Assembly (NCBI GenBank): GCA_046541515.1
Contig: JBKHDD010000182.1
Coordinates: 1 to 9,566, forward strand
From: CAYFVR01 sp046541515
GTDB taxonomy: Bacteria > Desulfobacterota > Desulfobacteria > Desulfobacterales > Desulfococcaceae
Length of the DNA: 9,566 nt
Direction of reading: 5' to 3'
Shown here: piece by piece, positions 7,309 to 9,566 of the stretch
Layout: each line of letters begins with the position of its first letter
Numbering within the stretch: the first letter of the stretch is position 1
Made by a program: the position numbers and the translations under genes
Notes under the pieces: model-generated
The model's input: only the letters and a program-made list of their open reading frames with translations
Told to the model about the DNA's origin: nothing
Databases searched by the model: none

Positions 7309-7518
7309 TCAATGCGCACCGGCGTTCCCTTTCACATTGAGCTGGCATCGTGCGTGGCGACCCCGTCCCGGAGGTGAGATATCGGGATTTTCCATCCGCA
7401 ACTGTTGCATGAGTCGCACCACCTGATTCCGATTGAAGTGATTGATTTTTCGGATTTCTTTATTAGAAAGTCCGGCTTGCCCCCTTCTGGCTCTTTCCAC
7501 CAAAACGCTCAGTGCCCC
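7309..7518 (-). pseudogene. Winged-helix C-terminal remnant (RecG-like/AlbA_2 ATP-binding protein type)
   Basis: This frame encodes ALSVLVERARRG, then LSNKEIRKINHFNRNQVV, RLMQQLR and PGRGRHARCQL before a stop at 7309. The pattern of NKEI, a recognition helix RNQVxRLMxxLR and a GRGRxARY-like wing is typical of the C-terminal winged helix of RecG-like ATP-dependent DNA-binding regulators. Nothing of the N-terminal AlbA_2 domain precedes it: upstream the sequence becomes the N-terminus of a DUF169 copy in another frame. It is therefore a deletion scar joining two unrelated genes. The only in-frame starts are TTG or GTG without a ribosome binding site. The family call is from the motif pattern alone. 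Confidence 0.55.
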
Positions 7519-7679
7519 CGGGTTTTGGCGGCCTCCCGTTCCTTCGTGGGTATCGGCATGGGATCGGGAAACAGCCCGTCCTCGGGTCGGGTGTCGGTGA
7601 AGTAGATTCCCATGGGGGGATCGTCGAGACCGAGGCGGTCCAGAAATTCGGGCAGCTTATCCTTGAGGCGTTGGTTCAT
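7509..7679 (-). pseudogene. Truncated DUF169 paralogue (N-terminal fragment)
   Basis: ATG 7679 opens a 56-residue frame beginning MNQRLKDKLPEFLDRLG and continuing DDPPMGIYFTDTRPEDGL, FPDPMPIPTKEREA, then AKTRGH and a stop. The first 50 residues match the intact DUF169 protein at 6358-7188 almost position for position, then similarity ends abruptly and winged-helix coding begins in another frame. A good ribosome binding site (GGAGG, in AAAGGAGGAAACCC) still precedes the ATG, so a short peptide could be made. It is read here as one copy of a decayed tandem duplication. Confidence 0.85.
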
Positions 7680-7793
7680 GGGTTTCCTCCTTTCCTCAGA
7701 CGATGTCGGTGGAAAAATGTTTATGTTCGAGAGGATTGAATTCGGCTTGGATGGTCCTTGATTCCATCGCCTTACCGAGTTTACATTGTTTTC

Positions 7794-7822
7794 TTGATCG
7801 AATCAATTGCAAGGTGTATAAT
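7794..7822 (+). promoter_or_regulatory. Strong sigma70-like promoter facing the toxin-antitoxin genes
   Basis: TTGATC (7794-7799), an exact 17-nt spacer, then a perfect TATAAT (7817-7822). The predicted start near 7830 lies about 335 nt before the antitoxin ATG, and the transcript would cross the palindromic element at 7888-8007. Either the toxin-antitoxin leader is long and structured, or the promoter belongs to an older arrangement now disrupted. Confidence 0.55.
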
Positions 7823-7835
7823 AATCCGTTACGGG

Positions 7836-7889
7836 CCATGCTCGCGCCCCCTCGCGCCGCGCCTGATAGATGACGCGGGTGAAATTTTG
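7836..7889 (-). pseudogene. DUF169 internal fragment
   Basis: Eighteen codons read QNFTRVIYQARREGARAW, aligning with QNFTCVMG-VIWRARRKGTRAW of the intact DUF169 gene (residues 61-81) with a 3-codon gap. No start, stop or flanking DUF169 sequence is present. Similarity begins exactly where the palindromic element at 7888 ends, implying that an insertion or deletion breakpoint destroyed this copy. With 7509-7679 it indicates at least three ancestral DUF169 copies, or two that were scrambled. Confidence 0.6.
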
Positions 7890-8007
7890 GGTAGTGGTTA
7901 ACTGTTGATTGATAAGCCGCACTCCCCGACACGAGCTACTTCAAATGTGGCAACGCCGCCATTTGAAGCCGGGGCTACCCAATCGGTTCAGAGTTAACCA
8001 CTGCCCA
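7888..8007. repeat. Nested palindromic element, about 120 bp
   Basis: Outer arms TGGGTAGTGGTTAACT (7888-7903) and AGTTAACCACTGCCCA (7992-8007) pair over 16 bp with one mismatch (a G-U). Inside are CCCCG (7924-7928) with CGGGG (7970-7974), and perfect 9-bp arms CTTCAAATG (7939-7947) and CATTTGAAG (7960-7968). The whole could fold into a long imperfect cruciform or RNA hairpin. It lacks the GTTRRRY/RYYYAAC core of an integron attC site. A MITE- or REP-like element is possible; no target duplication is seen. Confidence 0.6.
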
Positions 8008-8015
8008 GCCCCGAA

Positions 8016-8168
8016 ATGGCCATTCGTCTGTGGATTGCCTTCGATGCCACAGCCAAAGCTGGCTCGACCAACAGACGCACCAAGAACTTTGGATTGCCGA
8101 ACAGCATCGGAAAGAGCTTCGGGCGAGACGCCTTGTTCCGGTGTGATATCTCCGGGAGAAAAAAATGA
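8016..8168 (+). CDS. Possible 50-residue ORF coupled to the antitoxin
   Basis: ATG 8016 opens a 50-codon frame (MAIRLWIAFDATAKAG at its start, DISGRKK at its end) whose TGA overlaps the antitoxin ATG as ATGA. I recognise no family. No strong ribosome binding site precedes it, and an in-frame stop lies just upstream in the palindromic arm. It may be chance or a leader peptide. The rest of 8008-8164 carries nothing else I can identify. Confidence 0.25.
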   Translation: MAIRLWIAFDATAKAGSTNRRTKNFGLPNSIGKSFGRDALFRCDISGRKK

Positions 8169-8365
8169 CAACTCTTGAAGTTATCGAGGAAAAAATCAAA
8201 CAATTATCTCCAGGCGAACTGTCTGAATTTCGCCAATGGTTCACTCAATATGACGCGGATATTTGGGACGAACAGATTGAGTCCGATGCGGCGGCTGGAA
8301 AGTTTGACGAATTGGCAAAGGAAGCACTCGAAGAATATAAAACCGGAAAGTCAAAAGAGATTTGA
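8165..8365 (+). CDS. Antitoxin of a RelE/ParE-type toxin-antitoxin pair
   Basis: A 66-residue acidic protein beginning MTTLEVIEEKIKQLSPGEL and containing FRQWFTQYDADIWDEQIESD. This pattern belongs to a widespread small antitoxin family encoded just upstream of RelE/ParE-superfamily toxins. The N-terminal helical part would dimerise or bind DNA; the acidic C-terminal tail (about 36-66) would wrap the toxin and neutralise it. ATG 8165 has GGGAG about 7 nt upstream. Its stop overlaps the toxin start by 4 bp. Its base composition is more AT-rich than the neighbouring genes, as expected of a recently acquired module. Such antitoxins usually repress their own operon. The family role is assigned from sequence pattern and gene order. 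Confidence 0.85.
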   Translation: MTTLEVIEEKIKQLSPGELSEFRQWFTQYDADIWDEQIESDAAAGKFDELAKEALEEYKTGKSKEI

Positions 8366-8622
8366 AACACTATGCATCGAGTAAATTCTGGAAGTGTTTT
8401 GATTCACTGCCGGCGGATATTCAAAGCCTTGCCCTGCAAAATTATAAACTGCTGAAAGAAAATCCAAACCATCCTGCAGTGCGTTTCAAAACGGTATTTA
8501 ATGGAAAATTTCGCAGTGTCCGTATCGGTCTTCATTATCGAGCGCTCGGTGTGCCGATACCAGAAGGCGTACAATGGTTTTGGATTGGAGGCCATGCCGA
8601 TTATGACAGGCTTTTAGGCTGA
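8362..8622 (+). CDS. RelE/ParE-superfamily toxin
   Basis: An 86-residue basic protein typical of the toxin partner: KHYASSKFWKCFDSLPADIQ at the N-terminus, the helix LALQNYKLLKENPNHPAV, the strands FRSVRIGLHYRALGV (51-65), and the ending GVQWFWIGGHADYDRLLG. RelE-type toxins cut mRNA in the ribosome, while ParE-type ones poison gyrase; this subgroup's target is not evident. The start is TTG 8362, overlapping the antitoxin stop as TTGA, with a weak AAAGAGA site upstream; no in-frame ATG suits better. Co-translation at low initiation efficiency fits the usual antitoxin excess. Arg51, Arg54, His58 and Tyr59 are candidate functional residues by family position (inference). The gene looks intact. 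Confidence 0.88.
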   Translation: MKHYASSKFWKCFDSLPADIQSLALQNYKLLKENPNHPAVRFKTVFNGKFRSVRIGLHYRALGVPIPEGVQWFWIGGHADYDRLLG

Positions 8623-8634
8623 ACCGGCGCTCCG

Positions 8635-8653
8635 AGGAACACCGTTCCTTTGT
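8635..8653 (+). terminator. Weak hairpin after the toxin gene
   Basis: AGGAAC-ACC-GTTCCT is a perfect 6-bp stem with a 3-nt loop at 8635-8649, followed by TTGT, 13 nt past the toxin stop. The stem is short and the T-run poor, so it is a marginal terminator. Confidence 0.3.
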
Positions 8654-8756
8654 CGGCCAGAAGCCGAACCTTATGGCGGTTTCGCTCAATACAGTTCATG
8701 CTTCATCAACCGCCCGTCCACCCCCCCATTCCGCAACGGCTCTTTCCATGCCGTTT

Positions 8757-9132
8757 TTAACCCCGCCTTTTCCGCCGGGCCTTGCGGTCCCGAACCCGGT
8801 TTTTCAGACCAAAGGCGATGTTTTCCGCCACCGTCAGCCAGGGAAACAGGGCGTCCTCCTGGAAAACCACGCACCGCTCCGGCCCGGGTCGCCGCGCCGC
8901 CGGTGGGGCGGAGGAATCCCGCCAGAATTTTCAGCGGCGTCGATTTCCCGCAACCGCTGGGCCCCAGAATGCAGAACATCTCCCCGGCGCCGGCGGTGAA
9001 GGTGATTTCTTCCAAGACCGTGAGTTCGCCGTCCGTCGCCGGAAACGCCATGGAAAGGTCCCGGGTTTCCAAAACGGCCTCTTCCGGCGCGACTTCCCTT
9101 CGCCCCGGAACGATTTTCAGCGCCGGCCTCAT
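8757..9132 (-). pseudogene. ABC transporter ATPase remnant (NitT/TauT type), frameshifted and truncated
   Basis: From ATG 9132 the frame reads VLETRDLSMAFPATDGELTV, then the Walker A GPSGCGKST (residues 57-65) followed by PLKILAGFLRPTGGAA. Around 8880-8893 the frame is lost. Homology resumes in another frame with GPERCVVFQEDALFPWLTV (Q-loop) and AENIAFGLKNR, ending at a TAA at 8757-8759. About 10 expected residues are missing at the junction, so an out-of-frame deletion is likely. The ABC signature motif, Walker B and H-loop are absent, and a Pro replaces the usual Leu after GKST. It cannot be a working ATPase. The ATG overlaps the permease stop as ATGA, preserving the ancestral operon. Relatives import nitrate, taurine, sulfonates or similar small molecules. 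Confidence 0.85.
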
Positions 9133-9557
9133 GTCGGCCGCCGCGCGCTTTTGGAGCACAGCCGGAGCCCGGCGGTCGGCGCCAGATCGCCAATCCGGCC
9201 CAGCGGCGCCATGAGCAGAATGCCCACGACGACAATGTCGATTCGGCCCATCATTCGCGCGTCCATGATGGCCGCGCCCAGGCCGTTGGGCACGCCGGTC
9301 GGTTCCCCCGGCGCCAGATAGGCCCAGGATATCCCCAGTCCCAGCCGCAGGCCGGTCGGGATGTTGGGCATGGCGGCCGGAACCAGGATGGCGAACACGC
9401 CGCGCAACCGCCCCGCCCCCAGCATGGCGCCGGCCTGATAGAGCACCGGCTGGATGGTCTGGGCCGTCTTCCCGGCGCCCGCCTTGTACTCTTCCCCCGG
9501 CGGAGGGAAGAGCGGCGAAAAGGGCGATGATTCCGACGGTAAAACGGAAAAAAGACC
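9129..9557 (-). pseudogene. ABC transporter permease remnant (NitT/TauT type)
   Basis: The frame retains FPPPGEEYKAG (like the GEE segment of these permeases), then IQPVLYQAGAMLGAGRLRGV, LVPAAMPNIPTGLRLGLGIS, GVPNGLGAAIMDARMMGR and IDIVVVGILLM, matching the EAA-loop region (PAAMPNIPTGLRLGLG) and last helices of SsuC/TauC/NrtB-type permeases. Stretches expected between the GEE segment and the LGA motif are missing, several membrane residues are replaced by Pro or Gly (SWAYLAPGEPTGV), and an in-frame stop lies at about 9558-9560. The N-terminal half is absent or off the window edge. It is judged non-functional and decayed together with the ATPase. Confidence 0.7.
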
Positions 9558-9566
9558 TCATTGAAA

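Noticed and set aside
7888..8007. Integron attC site
   Set aside because: The GTTAAC-containing arms do not fit the GTTRRRY/RYYYAAC cores, and no integrase or cassette series is visible.
7909..8178. 89-codon + frame and opposing minus frames between the palindrome and antitoxin
   Set aside because: Mutually overlapping, no family resemblance and no ribosome binding sites.
8601..8699. 32-codon minus ORF containing VRLLADKGTVFLGAPV
   Set aside because: Plausible amino-acid texture but very short, overlapping the toxin end, with no recognised family or ribosome binding site.
9493..9561. Signal-peptide-like start (MRSFFRFTVGIIALFAALPS) of a substrate-binding protein
   Set aside because: It lies in a different frame over the permease remnant and turns at once into low-quality sequence; more likely a shadow frame, although a fusion scar cannot be excluded.

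Overview
The window is about 9.6 kb of moderately GC-rich (high-50s %) bacterial DNA with accessory character: few intact genes, several decayed ones and many repeats. No rRNA, tRNA or CRISPR array is visible. The gene families (DUF169 paralogues, an Rpn-type nuclease, an AAA-PD-(D/E)XK protein, a RelE/ParE-type toxin-antitoxin pair and a NitT/TauT-type ABC transporter) would fit Desulfobacterota or a similar anaerobe. That assignment is an inference from family content and has not been tested by a search.

Layout. Positions 1-264 hold two copies of a 72-bp tandem repeat, a 13-bp dyad and a good sigma70-like promoter. A two-gene, translationally coupled unit follows on the + strand: an AAA-type ATPase fused to a C-terminal PD-(D/E)XK nuclease (265-1899), and an Rpn-family PD-(D/E)XK protein with an 8-residue repeat array and a DUF4351-like tail (1896-2936). 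Positions 2937-3126 hold a heptanucleotide minisatellite and the terminator of the convergent gene. Alanine dehydrogenase (ald, 3127-4239, minus strand) has all its expected catalytic residues, a strong ribosome binding site and a plausible promoter with an overlapping dyad. Divergent from it is a PhoD-like metallophosphatase (4621-6150, +) with no obvious export signal.

The right half is an erosion zone. An intact DUF169 gene (6358-7188, minus) is followed by two degraded DUF169 pieces (7509-7679 and 7836-7889) and by a winged-helix remnant (7309-7518) fused to one of them. The outer DUF169 piece stops at the edge of a nested palindromic element (about 7888-8007). Next comes a compact type II toxin-antitoxin pair (8165-8622, +), possibly preceded by a coupled 50-codon ORF. 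The window ends in the wreck of an ABC importer (permease and ATPase, minus strand) with frameshifts and truncation.

How the genes relate: the AAA/Rpn pair is the only candidate multi-gene system of unknown role. Its ATGA overlap and two nuclease folds suggest joint action on DNA, perhaps in defence or recombination, but this is unproven. Ald and PhoD look like independent metabolic genes. The DUF169, toxin-antitoxin and ABC remnants record duplication, insertion and deletion.
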